Origin: Spirosoma pollinicola
Lineage (GTDB): Bacteria; Bacteroidota; Bacteroidia; Cytophagales; Spirosomataceae
Reading direction: 5' to 3'
DNA: 64,000 nt
Assembly (NCBI RefSeq): GCF_002831565.1
Contig: NZ_CP025096.1
Location: 8,242,468-8,306,467, forward strand
Numbering within the stretch: position 1 is the stretch's first letter; every line of letters begins with the position of its first letter. A model generated the notes under the pieces. That model saw only the letters and a list, made by a program, of their open reading frames with translations. It searched no databases and had not been told where the DNA came from. Below, in pieces: positions 27,317 to 36,657 of this stretch. A program made the position numbers and the translations under genes.

Positions 27317-28345
27317 ATGGAAATAGGAATAGACAGTTTTGCTTCGGCAATGTATGGTACCCATAACACATTAAACAGTGTGGATGCTATGGAGCAATTG
27401 CTCCATAGGATTGAGCTGGCCGATCAGGTCGGACTTGCTGTTTTTGGTATAGGTGAACACCACAAAAAAGAGTTTTTAGATTCATCGACCGCTATTATCC
27501 TGAGCGCTGCTGCTGCCAGAACCAAACGCATACGCTTAACAAGTGCGGTAACCGTTTTAAGCGCTGCTGATCCTGTCAGGGTTTATCAAAATTTCGCCAC
27601 CCTTGATTTAATATCTAAAGGACGGGCCGAGATTGTCGTTGGCCGTGGATCATCCATTGAAGCCTACCCCCTATTCGGATTTGATCTTAAGGACTATGAC
27701 CAATTATTTAAGGAAAAATTGGGCTTATTGCTGAAAATTCGGGACAATGAATTTGTTACATGGTCCGGCAGGTTCCGGCCTGCCTTGAATAACCTTCCGG
27801 TTTATCCGAGGTCCTTGCAGGAAAAGTTACCGGTTTGGCTGGGTGTCGGCGGTACGCCAGAATCTTTTGCCAGGGCCGGAACGCTTGGTTTGCCGTTAAT
27901 GGTGGCTGTAATTGGCGGTGAAACACACCGGTTTCGTCCGCTGATTGACCTGTATCGGGAGGCCGGCACAGCGGGCGGCTTCAAACCCGAGGCACTAAAA
28001 GTGGGTTTGCATTCGCCCGGATATGTTGGGGCAACCAATGAGACAGCAATCGCTGACTACTTTCCCGGCTATGCGGAACTGTGGACCAGATTGGGAAAGG
28101 AACGCGGATGGCCACCGGTCACCAGACCACAGTTCAACTCGCTTATTGCGCCAAAAGGGGTCCTGGCAGTTGGCGGGCCCGAACAGGTTGCTGAAAAAAT
28201 ACTGAGACACAGCGAGGCATTGGGTGGGATTTCAAGGTTTACTTTCCAAATGGATAACGCAGGGCTGACCCATACCCAGTTAATGAATTCGATAGAATTA
28301 ATCGGGACGAAGGTTATCCCCCTGATTAACAAGGATAGCTTATAA
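27317..28345 (+). CDS. LLM-class flavin-dependent oxidoreductase
   Basis: The ATG at 27317 (MEIGIDSFASA) gives about 342 residues; an upstream TTG at 27293 is less likely. It is a luciferase-like TIM barrel with ELADQVGLAVFGIGEHH near residue 42, VTVLSAADPVRVYQNFATLD near 85 and IVVGRGSSIEAYPLFG near 112, all typical of bacterial-luciferase-type FMN-dependent oxidoreductases. The substrate is unknown. It is followed after 32 bp by a pirin gene on the same strand. Confidence 0.9.
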   Translation: MEIGIDSFASAMYGTHNTLNSVDAMEQLLHRIELADQVGLAVFGIGEHHKKEFLDSSTAIILSAAAARTKRIRLTSAVTVLSAADPVRVYQNFATLDLISKGRAEIVVGRGSSIEAYPLFGFDLKDYDQLFKEKLGLLLKIRDNEFVTWSGRFRPALNNLPVYPRSLQEKLPVWLGVGGTPESFARAGTLGLPLMVAVIGGETHRFRPLIDLYREAGTAGGFKPEALKVGLHSPGYVGATNETAIADYFPGYAELWTRLGKERGWPPVTRPQFNSLIAPKGVLAVGGPEQVAEKILRHSEALGGISRFTFQMDNAGLTHTQLMNSIELIGTKVIPLINKDSL

Positions 28346-28377
28346 TCTAGATTTAGCCAATAGTAAATCAACGACTC

Positions 28378-29286
28378 ATGGTAGATATTGTCATTCAGGC
28401 ACGTGATGCCGCTATCATCGAGGCCATTAAGGTGAAACGCATCCTTCCATTCAGGTTGCACCGGATGGTAGGCCCATTTATTTTCATGGATCATGCCGGG
28501 CCAGTTTTGAATACGCCCCCGATCGTATCATCGCTGGATGTATTACCGCATCCACACATAGGGCTTTCCACCGTAAGCTACCTGTTTGGCGGGCAGGTCG
28601 TACATCGCGACAGTACGGGTGTTGAACAGATTATCCGTCCGGGTGAAGTAAACTGGATGACCGCTGGCAGCGGCATCTCCCATTCTGAAAGATTTGAAGA
28701 TCCTGCCGCATTGGCAGAAGGGAAATTGGAAATGATACAAACATGGGTCGCACTACCCGAAAAAGACGAAGAATCAGCGCCTACTTTTAACAACTATACG
28801 CCGGACCAGTTGCCAATATTTACTGACAAAGGTGTCTGGATGCGGCTTATTGCTGGGAATGCCTACGGGCTGGGCAACCATGTAAAGACAAACTCTCCGC
28901 TGTTTTACCTGCATGTGGTACTCGAACAGGGCGCACGGTTTGGTCTTCCAATAGAACATACTGAACGGAGTTTTTATATTGTAAAAGGCAGTGTCGAATT
29001 GTCGGGTGTCACCTACCCTGCAGGACAGATGCTGGTGTTTACCAAAGGCGTCGATCCGGTAATCCTGGCCAGGGAAAACAGCACTCTAATGATGCTGGGG
29101 GGCGAACCGTTGGGGGAAAGATTTATCTGGTGGAATTTCGTTTCTTCTCGCAAGGAACGCATTGAGCAGGCCAAAGAAGACTGGAAGCAAGGCCGTATTG
29201 TCTTGCCGCCAACTGACAACAAGGAATTCACTCCGCTACCGGATGACAGATATGGTGCACCACCAAAACCGGAACCGCTTTCATAA
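28378..29286 (+). CDS. pirin-family bicupin protein
   Basis: A 302-residue pirin. The N-terminal cupin has the metal motif VLPHPHIGLSTVSYLFGGQV, where two histidines are spaced as in YhhW-type quercetin 2,3-dioxygenases. The next ligand region is GEVNWMTAGSGISHSE. The C-terminal pirin_C domain spans about residues 170-275. Members bind iron and either cleave flavonols or serve as redox-sensing partners. Pairing with an LLM oxidoreductase suggests a shared oxidative pathway (inference). Confidence 0.9.
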   Translation: MVDIVIQARDAAIIEAIKVKRILPFRLHRMVGPFIFMDHAGPVLNTPPIVSSLDVLPHPHIGLSTVSYLFGGQVVHRDSTGVEQIIRPGEVNWMTAGSGISHSERFEDPAALAEGKLEMIQTWVALPEKDEESAPTFNNYTPDQLPIFTDKGVWMRLIAGNAYGLGNHVKTNSPLFYLHVVLEQGARFGLPIEHTERSFYIVKGSVELSGVTYPAGQMLVFTKGVDPVILARENSTLMMLGGEPLGERFIWWNFVSSRKERIEQAKEDWKQGRIVLPPTDNKEFTPLPDDRYGAPPKPEPLS

Positions 29287-29477
29287 GGTGGGTAGTTCCG
29301 TATGTTACTGATGGCGTTGGACAAATATTAAAAAAATCACTGTCTCACAATTCGCTCCTCCAAGTGAGAAGGAGGCGGGTTGGTCGGGCAGCTACTTCAA
29401 TTGAAACCCTTTACAAAACAGAAGATGAGTTGACTCGCCATTGACAAGCCACACAGTTTGCCCCTGGTCACTACAAC

Positions 29478-30491
29478 TTAACGAGCAGTCTTCTCCGGGG
29501 TAAACAGGTTTAGATTCCACTCCGCATACCAGTGAAGTTCCATCTTACCAGCTGGGGTAATGGTAATGGGCAGAAAGACATACTGCGAGTCAGCATGACC
29601 GCCCCCGTTCCACCGGTCGCCCATGTAGAGGTAAGCGTTTTTGTAGCCCGGAATCTTAAAAATATAACAGGGCTGAGAATTAAACGAGTTGTTACCCACA
29701 TCCCCAATAAACGGGTTGCCCTGGCTGGTGTATGGTCCCATAAGGCTGGAAGCCGTGTAATAGGTGGCCGGATTAGGGGTCCAGCCGCTGCACCCGCTGG
29801 TGAGCAGGTAATAGACGCCATTTTGCTTGAGAATACCCGGTCCTTCGCAATGGGCTTCAATATCGGTGTCCTGGGCCGTGGTGCTCAGGTAATCGCCCGA
29901 CAATTCGACCATCCGAATCGTGCGGTTAACATGATCAGCTGCGTAGCCAATGTAAGCTTTTTGGGTTTCGGGGTCCATAAATAACCCAATATCCCGTGAT
30001 TCATGGCCATTGGGCCGGGAATGGTGCTGAACCACAAAGGGGCCGGTGGGTTTATCGCTGATGGCCACGCCCAGTTCAGCCACCGTATAGCGGTTACCAT
30101 CGTAATGAAACCACATCACATACCGATGGCGGGTAGCATCATAGATGACTTTGGGTCGTTCAAAGACGTCAATCGCTCCTTTCTTGAGGACGACACCTTC
30201 ATTTTTCCAGTTATACAGATCTTTCGATGAATAACAAGCGGCTCCCCGTGGCTCTCCCCGGTGTTCACCGTACCAATAAAACGTTTTGAGCGAATCAATA
30301 TAAATAATATTGCCCCCGTGACAGTCAATGGGCAACCCATCATCGGCCAGCCACACGGCACCGGGCTTAAAGGAGGCATACGCCGTGGGCTTTTGAGCCA
30401 GAGATGGTACTTGGATCGCGCCAATCCCTACGCCCATCAGCAAAACGGCGATTCTTAGCCGCTCAACAAAACCAAGACTTCGTGTATTCAT
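29478..30491 (-). CDS. exported GH43-like glycoside hydrolase
   Basis: A 337-residue protein with a signal peptide (LRIAVLLMGVGIGAIQVPSLAQ). The mature part is a five-bladed propeller typical of GH43-type enzymes: DCHGGNIIYIDSLKTFYWYG, where the Asp lies in blade 1, then SSKDLYNWKNEGVVL, RPKVIYDATRHRYVMWFHYD and EGPGILKQNGVYYLLTSGCSGW. The blade-1 and later acidic residues fit catalysis, but exact assignment needs structure. It is predicted to act on arabinoside, xyloside or galactoside side chains in the periplasm. It stands alone, not beside SusC/SusD genes. Confidence 0.82.
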   Translation of the reverse strand: MNTRSLGFVERLRIAVLLMGVGIGAIQVPSLAQKPTAYASFKPGAVWLADDGLPIDCHGGNIIYIDSLKTFYWYGEHRGEPRGAACYSSKDLYNWKNEGVVLKKGAIDVFERPKVIYDATRHRYVMWFHYDGNRYTVAELGVAISDKPTGPFVVQHHSRPNGHESRDIGLFMDPETQKAYIGYAADHVNRTIRMVELSGDYLSTTAQDTDIEAHCEGPGILKQNGVYYLLTSGCSGWTPNPATYYTASSLMGPYTSQGNPFIGDVGNNSFNSQPCYIFKIPGYKNAYLYMGDRWNGGGHADSQYVFLPITITPAGKMELHWYAEWNLNLFTPEKTAR

Positions 30492-30994
30492 TTCATAGGG
30501 GGTTATTGCGGTTTTCCACCGATAACGCTAACAAGCTGGTGGCGCGATCTGATCTCCTGCGGTAAAGGTAGTCGCTCCAGGTAGAAAAGGAAAAAAGACA
30601 ACGGCGGACCTGTTGATGGTCTCCCCCGATGGCGACCACGGGTTAAGCGGCAGACCTTCTGCCAGAAGCATAAGCAACGGAATTCGCTTTTTCAATCAGC
30701 ACGGCTTGCTAGTCGGAAATATCTTCGAGGAGGGTTGTGGTTGGGATGCAGCCATTACTAATGAATCAATGACACGTGCCCGGTTAGGATCGCGAGTGAT
30801 CATCTCGAGCCGTTGTGGTTCTCTTCTGGCTACCATTTATTGCCTGCCAAGTTAATGGACCAATAAACGGGCGATTAAAAAGACGGACGAGGCACTTAAG
30901 AATTAAAGTATATATTCCGGCAATCGAAGACCACGTATTCCGGCAAATCAGGCCACTGTGGATAAGTGTAAGAAGAAGGACATAAAGGTAAGCG
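30492..30994. other. 503 bp gap before IS debris
   Basis: Open frames here (for example 30613-30855) show no motif, signal peptide or composition bias supporting a gene. The interval probably contains the GH43 promoter near 30500-30600 and otherwise worn sequence next to IS remnants. Confidence 0.35.
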
Positions 30995-31207
30995 CTATAC
31001 TGATTTTTCTTCCCCTTTTCCCTGTTTTCGTTGAGACTCTCCTTTCAACTCAATACGGTGAGCCTGATGTAATAACCGGTCTAGGAAGGCATCGGCAATC
31101 GTTGGTTCTGCCAGATAATCATACCATTGAGCAACCGGTAGCTGGGAGGTTATGATCGTTGAGTGGCGACCATACCGGTCTTCCATAATCTGTAACAGGG
31201 CCAGTTC
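30995..31207 (-). pseudogene. IS21-family IstB helper ATPase, C-terminal fragment
   Basis: The frame LELALLQIMEDRYGRHSTII continues into TSQLPVAQWYDYLAEPTIAD and AHRIELKGES, the highly conserved C-terminus of IstB. Residues corresponding to the Walker motifs are missing: a stop and a change of sequence at about 31207 mark the broken edge. It is a remnant of an IS21-type element. Confidence 0.8.
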
Positions 31208-31243
31208 TAGCTAGCTAGTAGGGATGAACTAAAGGACTTACCG

Positions 31244-31486
31244 GTGGCGCAAAGTATGAGCCGCAAGGGAAATTGCTGGGATAATGCGGTTGCTGAGAGT
31301 TTTTTTAAGACCCTCAAGTGCGAGATGGTCAATCATACTTATTTTGCCACGCGGGCAGCGGCTCGGTTGGCTACTTTCGAGTATATCGAGGGATGGTACA
31401 ACCGCCGACGGAAGCATTCAGTATTGAATTACCGCACGCCCAGTCAACAGGAATCTTATTTTTACACTTCCTCAATGGCCGCCTAA
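31244..31486 (+). pseudogene. IS3-family transposase OrfB, C-terminal fragment
   Basis: MSRKGNCWDNAVAESFFKTL holds the last catalytic glutamate of the DDE core; FEYIEGWYNRRRKHSVLNYR follows, the classic IS3 C-terminus. The first two-thirds of the transposase is missing. It lies next to the IstB fragment, so one IS probably landed in the other and both decayed. Confidence 0.82.
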
Positions 31487-31524
31487 AAAATCTCCACTAT
31501 ACTGTTGCAAGTCCAAAGCGTTTA

Positions 31525-32319
31525 TTAATTAAGATTTAGGCCGAACGTCACGCCCAACCAGGGTTTATGCTGGTAGATCCACAAATGTCGGTTGCGGTCA
31601 GCTAGTTGTTCAAGGCCTAGAGCCAAGCCTGCCGAAAAGCCGCCAACACTTAGCGTGGTGGCCAACCCGTAATTAAGGCCCAACCCGTAGTACTCATCCT
31701 GTAGTCTCCCTAAAGTACTAAAGGGATCCACTCTGGCGGGACCCACGCAGAAAAAACCGCCTAGCCCCAAACTGAAGGTCGATATCTCGGATCGGTGGTT
31801 ACGCCGGAAATAGACGGTTCGATACCGCCCTAGATCGTAGCGTCCTCCAAAATGGATACCCACGTTTAATTTGTCCTCCAATTGACCCGGTTGATCGGCC
31901 GTTTTAAAGCGATATTTAAAGGGCAGGGTGAACAGATCAACGTCGAGGCCTGTGGTTTGGTAGCGAAACCAGGGGCTTTTTTCTTCAATTTTCTTTAGAG
32001 TGGGGTTGTAGTGCAGAAAGAAGATGGCGAGCGAATCGGCCTGATCAAGGGTGTTTGGATCAGCGTCAGTTGGTTGTAGTGTCTCGGCCAGAAACTCGAC
32101 GTAGAGGGTATCGTGCTTTTGGTAGAGGGCAGCCTTAGCCGGATGGAGCAGGGTTTTGGTTTTGACCCCTCCTTTTTTAGCATAGGCGAATAGGTCCTGA
32201 TGCTTGGGAATCTGAAAGACCTGGTTAAGCTGGGTGGTGTCGTCTCGCTGACGCAGGCTCGCGCAGGATGCGGTCAATAACAATATTGGAAGTGCTAGTA
32301 AGTAAATCGTCTTGTTCAT
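31525..32319 (-). CDS. lipoprotein of unknown function
   Basis: A 264-residue protein with signal and lipobox LLLTASCASL. The mature part is mixed: a lysine-rich first half (HPAKAALYQKHDTLYVEFLA) and a second half of alternating hydrophobic residues and glycines (FSLGLGGFFCVGP, GLGLNYGLATTLSVGGFSAG) that resembles a small outer-membrane beta-barrel. Its last residue is Asn rather than the usual aromatic. No family recognised. Confidence 0.6.
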   Translation of the reverse strand: MNKTIYLLALPILLLTASCASLRQRDDTTQLNQVFQIPKHQDLFAYAKKGGVKTKTLLHPAKAALYQKHDTLYVEFLAETLQPTDADPNTLDQADSLAIFFLHYNPTLKKIEEKSPWFRYQTTGLDVDLFTLPFKYRFKTADQPGQLEDKLNVGIHFGGRYDLGRYRTVYFRRNHRSEISTFSLGLGGFFCVGPARVDPFSTLGRLQDEYYGLGLNYGLATTLSVGGFSAGLALGLEQLADRNRHLWIYQHKPWLGVTFGLNLN

Positions 32320-32727
32320 ACGTTAGGGGATTGAGTTAGTACTGAAGCCACTTGGTGGGACTGTTCTCTTGGCAGGATAGTACTAAAGTAGAGATTGTTC
32401 TGTTGAGCCAACATAGTAGTCCAGCCAATCTCGTACTTAGAAGACTTTTTTGATATTGATCTAAATTTGGAAAAAGACATGGGGTGGTTTAATTGGCTAA
32501 TTAGGTCTCGTTACGAATGGTAACCGGTCGTCGTTTGAGAGTCGTACAGATGATCTCTCCGATTGTTAATCGCTTCATTGGGCTCAACTCGGATTACGAA
32601 TGAGGTATAAAGGCGTCTGCGCCGTGATACCTGTTTTAAGGGCTGTGTATGAATCACTTGATAACTATAGTTCTCCCTAAAGCCGTTTGGTTTGTATGTG
32701 CTTTTAACGATTCTTCAGGAGCTAGGA
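32320..32727. other. 408 bp gap
   Basis: AT-rich with short broken frames. It probably contains the promoter of the minus-strand lipoprotein gene. No repeat or structured element noticed. Confidence 0.35.
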
Positions 32728-33826
32728 CTAAACTGGTGGGGAGAAGGGGTGGCGCAGCCCGGAGGGCAAACGTTCTAAATCCAAGCGCTTGATCGGGCTC
32801 AGCATGAGTGGAACCGCTTCAGTCACAACGTTGCTCGTGTCTAAGCCATAGAATTCCTTCGTCGATAAGGCAATTCGCTTCAATAACAAATAGCCCTGCA
32901 TAATCACCTGTTGATACGTGCTCAACTCATTGTCATTGGAGAGAAACCGCTTAAAAATAACAAACCGGAAATCCCCCGCAATTCGGTGGACATTCAAGGA
33001 GCGATACGGCGTCTCAATCGTCACTTCCTGATCGGCGACCATGTCCAAAACCACTTGCCGGAACAAAAAATTCAGTTGGGCTCGACGCGGAAGCCCAAGT
33101 AAAACGTGACAAAATACACTTCTTCGGCCGCTAGGGTGTCCACCTTATAGCGCATACCGTAGGGCTCATCCTGTACACACAGATGGATAAACCAGTAAAT
33201 GTCAGCTCGCTTGGGGGCTCGGTTCAAAATCGAAAACAGCGTTTCAGCTTCAATCTGTTGATAGTCTTCGGCCGATGTCAAGTAGACTAGGTGTGTGGCA
33301 AACTTAGGTATACTTGAGTCATTACTAAGGGTTTTGAGTACAGCCAAATTACCGGGTAAGGTATCGTATTGAATGAATTCATGCGTAATGGTTTCACCTT
33401 GATACAAGAAGACCATCATGCCCATCAGTAGGAGTCCCAGGGTAATCGAAATCCAGCCCCCCTCCTCGACCTTGACCATATTGGCAAGTAAAAAGTTGGT
33501 CTCCACGATCAAAAACAAGGCGGTAATGAGCGTGCTCAATACGGCATTGGTCTTTTTCATACGCAGATAGGCATTAATCAGCACCGTGGGCATGAGCATT
33601 GTCAGGGTGACCGCGAGTCCATAAGCAGCTTCCATATTTTTGGATTCCTTGAAATGCAACACGATCAGAATGCAGCCGATAGTAGGCCCCAGTTGACGAA
33701 GGGCACGTAGAGCTGTCCCCGCTGATCGGAGGGGTAGGTCACTCGCTGACGGGGCCAGAAGTTGAGCCGCATGGCTTCGCCCACTAAGGTAAAGGCCCCA
33801 CTGATGAGCGCTTGGGAGGCAGTCAT
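32728..33826 (-). pseudogene. kup: Kup-type potassium transporter, N-terminally truncated and twice frameshifted
   Basis: Three reading frames join into the second half of a KUP/HAK transporter. From 33826 TASQALISGAFTLVGEAMRL runs to VPFVNWGLL. A first frame change near 33680 leads to GCILIVLHFKESKNMEAAYG and several membrane helices. A second near 33070 leads to FLFRQVVLDMVADQEVTIE and the cytoplasmic tail. Roughly the first 300 residues of a protein normally over 600 long are absent, and AT-rich sequence precedes the break. It cannot encode a functional transporter unless the frames are sequencing errors and the N-terminus is elsewhere. Confidence 0.8.
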
Positions 33827-34076
33827 TTATAAATGTCTAGCGGGGTTCCTACCCTTGGGATAACTTACTACCTGTACCGACTAATAAATTTATATATTTA
33901 CTATATCTATATATGGTAAACATATAATATATTTATCTTATCTATATGAAAATCAAATTTCCAAATTAAGCGAGTCAGTCCAGTGTTTAAGCAGTCCTTT
34001 CCTACGGATAGAAAAGCTAGTGCCCCAACTAATTACATAATCTCTCCACTTACTCAGTCTGCTTTCAGTCCTGACT

Positions 34077-34484
34077 ATGCATTCGCCAAACGATTCCGCT
34101 CCTTCCCTCCGTAAAACGTCTCCGGCCCCCTTCCTTTCGATTCATAGTCGCCAGGATTTTAGCCGCTTTTATGATCATTACGCCCCTTTGCTGTACGGGC
34201 ATCTGCTCCGCCAGACCACCGACTCTGCTTTAGCGGCGTTTGTACTGGGGGAAGTTTTTCAGACGCTGTGGGTCGAGCGAAATACAGTCAATGAACCTCA
34301 GGCCTGTTTCCTCAACCAGCATCCGATCAGTTGGCTGCTGAGTGTTGCTCATCGCCACCAGCGGTCAATTCAAGTGATAGCGGCCACTGAACCGACAGTA
34401 GTTGTCCCGCCGGAATTTGGTCAACCAGCAAGCGATTCTAGTACGGCTGACAGGCTAAAGATCGCCTCAGCTCATCGGCAGTAA
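34077..34484 (+). CDS. sigma-70 region-2-like protein lacking region 4
   Basis: A 135-residue protein. Residues about 26-100 resemble ECF sigma region 2: RQDFSRFYDHYAPLLYGHLL, LGEVFQTLWVERN, then ISWLLSVAHRHQRS. The rest is short and low in order, and the usual region-4 helix-turn-helix that reads the -35 element is missing. It could be a truncated sigma factor, an anti-sigma-like decoy, or part of a split sigma factor. An AT-rich 250-bp stretch upstream probably holds its promoter. Confidence 0.6.
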   Translation: MHSPNDSAPSLRKTSPAPFLSIHSRQDFSRFYDHYAPLLYGHLLRQTTDSALAAFVLGEVFQTLWVERNTVNEPQACFLNQHPISWLLSVAHRHQRSIQVIAATEPTVVVPPEFGQPASDSSTADRLKIASAHRQ

Positions 34485-35387
34485 AAATCGGAGACAATCT
34501 CTGACAAGCACTTACTCCTTTAATTTACCCTTCTTAATTATGGCTATAATAGCTCCTGTTCATTGTCTGCAAGAACTAGTCTATCACAGCAACAGCGCGT
34601 GTCTTCACGCCCGCCATATTCCCCAGGCTAGTCAACGAATGGGAATGGGGGGTAAAGTAGAGTGTCTATGCTGCCGCCAGTTGAATAAAGCCTGGCTCCG
34701 CAGGCTTCGTAAGCAGCCCGCCCTAGTCTGATTGCCGGTGCAGTCGGATAAATCTTCATCAGCTAACCTGGTAAAGTATACCTATCTGACCAGTATGCTT
34801 ACGGGGGTGATTTACCGGTGGAAATTTACTGGTCAACTTAGTGGAGAACGAAGGTAGTCAGCGACGCATCCGATAGCCGCACGAATAAGTCAACGATGAT
34901 CAGATCGGACTACTGTCAACGTTGCATTTTGAGTAGGCGTTAATGGGATCTATTTAAACAGAACGAATAGGCTTAGCCTAGCCTGATGGCATCTTGCCGT
35001 TGAATGACAAAAGAGCTGGTTTGATCATGTCGTTTCTCGTGTTAGCCTTTCCGATGTATGGGCATTTTGGTTAAACTACATGTTTTAATTTCGGTATGCC
35101 ATTCCAACCACCATCCCGACTCGCTTGGCTCTCGAGCTGCTGGGCAGCCGTACGCTTCATCATTCTAATTGCACAACTGCGCCTAAGATAGGCTCATTGA
35201 CCGTAGTTTACTACGGATGGAGAAGCGTGATTCGCATTAAATAACCGGCTTTAAACCCCTTATTTTTCTCAACTTATGTTATGGTTAGCTTGGTGGCAAG
35301 AGAAACTGGCTAGTTGCCGTTTTTGCCGATCTATACAGCAAGAATGGTATAGATATTAGTATACGTCGGGTCATAGGCCATCAGTGG
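34485..35387. other. about 900 bp with no well-supported gene
   Basis: A 63-codon frame at 34540-34731 with CLHARH and CLCCRQ clusters, and a 27-codon frame at 35276-35359 with CRFC, are the only suggestive coding stretches; neither has a recognised family. The rest shows no repeat, IS or RNA that I can identify. Confidence 0.3.
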
Positions 35388-35702
35388 GTGAAGACATCCC
35401 AAACAAGACTCAATTATTGGAGTTTGCTACCTAACCAATCTACTGTCAGCAGCAACCAGGTCAAACCAAATAGCCGCTTATTTACCGAGTCCGAGCCCAG
35501 TTATCCTTATTGTCTATCGACAAGAGCCCTACCCCTATGTGGCCGTTTCTTGAATCAAACCCGCCAGCAGGCCGAAAACCTCTTTAAGCAAGAGTATACT
35601 CTTCAGCCAAAGCAAACCTATGAAGTCAACGAATATAAACTGGTGAAAAGCTACTCGGTAACGGAGGACGGCAATTTATTAGTGAATGGCAGCTACCAGT
35701 AA
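35388..35702 (+). pseudogene. frameshifted copy of an unknown gene family (paralogue at 53677)
   Basis: Two frames together match the intact protein at 53677-54015: SPVILIVYRQEPYPYVAV in one frame (about 35503-35556), then NQTRQQAENLFKQEYTL and SYSVTEDGNLLVNGSY in the annotated frame to 35702. One extra base near 35555 would fuse them. Both copies end in the same VNGSY tail, followed by similar DNA. The function is unknown. Confidence 0.65.
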
Positions 35703-35802
35703 AAAAGCCTACGTGCGTTGTACCGATGATAGGCTGACGCCTTGTGCGGCTAAAGGTTCTTTCATTGACTTTCTTGTTTTCAGCACGAGGCATTCCCCCT
35801 TG

Positions 35803-36453
35803 TCACGGTTTACCATCGAGTCGTTTTACACTCATGGCGAAGAATTCCTGCCCGCGTCGGGTCCGATACCCCATCTGATTCAACCGCTCGGCAATGGACC
35901 GGTATGTCAACCCGTCTTTGCGGTACAACCGGATTAATTCAGCGGCTTGGCGATTGGCTAGATTTGTCTGAGCATTCTGCTGACGGACCGCTAACCCCCG
36001 CCGGGTAACCTCGGAGGTGATGTTGGGCATGCCCAGTTTATGGCCCTGCGCTTTTTTGGCGGCCAGGGCGGCACGTGTTCGGTCCCCAATGAGTTCTCGC
36101 TCGTGCTGGGCCAACACAGCCATGATGCCTACAGTAAGCGTATTGGCGTCAGGGATGTCACAAGCCACAAAGTCAACCTCGGCGTTACGAAGGGAGAAAA
36201 TAAACGAGACATTACGGCTGAGTCGGTCGAGTTTGGCAATCAGTAAGCGCGCTTTGTGTCGTTTGGCCAGAGCAATGGCGGCGGCCAGTTGAGGCCGGTC
36301 GGCTCGTTTACCCGACTCAACTTCAATAAACTCGTCGAGCACACTATCGCCCTGTTTGAGGAAGCGTCGGACAATATCCTGCTGAGCGGAGAGTCCCAGC
36401 CCGCTCTTGCCTTGACCAGCGGTCGAGACCCGATAATAGGGTACGTACTTCAT
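35803..36453 (-). CDS. serine recombinase (resolvase/invertase family)
   Basis: The ATG at 36453 (MKYVPYYRVSTAGQG) gives 216 residues. The catalytic serine is S10 in YYRVST. The family motifs follow: FIEVESGKRADRPQL, LLIAKLDRLSRN, GIMAVLAQHERELIGDRTRAA (long helix E), and a C-terminal helix-turn-helix, RKDGLTYRSIAERLNQMGYR. A frame reaching upstream to 36651 lacks family residues and was not used. It is divergent from a second serine recombinase with about 204 bp between them. Confidence 0.9.
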   Translation of the reverse strand: MKYVPYYRVSTAGQGKSGLGLSAQQDIVRRFLKQGDSVLDEFIEVESGKRADRPQLAAAIALAKRHKARLLIAKLDRLSRNVSFIFSLRNAEVDFVACDIPDANTLTVGIMAVLAQHERELIGDRTRAALAAKKAQGHKLGMPNITSEVTRRGLAVRQQNAQTNLANRQAAELIRLYRKDGLTYRSIAERLNQMGYRTRRGQEFFAMSVKRLDGKP

Positions 36454-36657
36454 TCGATTCTTTACTGTATGCAGAGTGCGTTGAACAGGGAGAAAAAATG
36501 AAATCTTCTTCCCCTTTTCTATAAAATTATCTATTGAATAGGTGTTCCAGTGGCAAAAATAGGGAAAGTGATTATTTGTAACATGTTCACAACGGTCATT
36601 TAACATCTGTAACAAACCCCAAAATCCCCTTATATTGGCTTGATAATTCACTTCTTA
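36454..36657. promoter_or_regulatory. shared divergent control region of two recombinase genes
   Basis: Both recombinase genes start outwards from here. The region is AT-rich and contains near-repeats, TTGTAACATGTTCAC from about 36576 and TTTAACATCTGTAAC ending at about 36613, which could be recombinase or operator sites. This is an inference from position and repetition. Confidence 0.4.

Noticed and set aside
30613..30855. An 80-codon plus-strand frame between the GH43 gene and IS debris
   Set aside because: No signal peptide, motif or similarity to neighbours; it probably occurs by chance.
35803..36651. Longer version of the minus-strand recombinase starting at 36651
   Set aside because: The extra 66 residues lack family features and would overlap the start of the divergent recombinase; the ATG at 36453 starts the canonical YYRVST segment.
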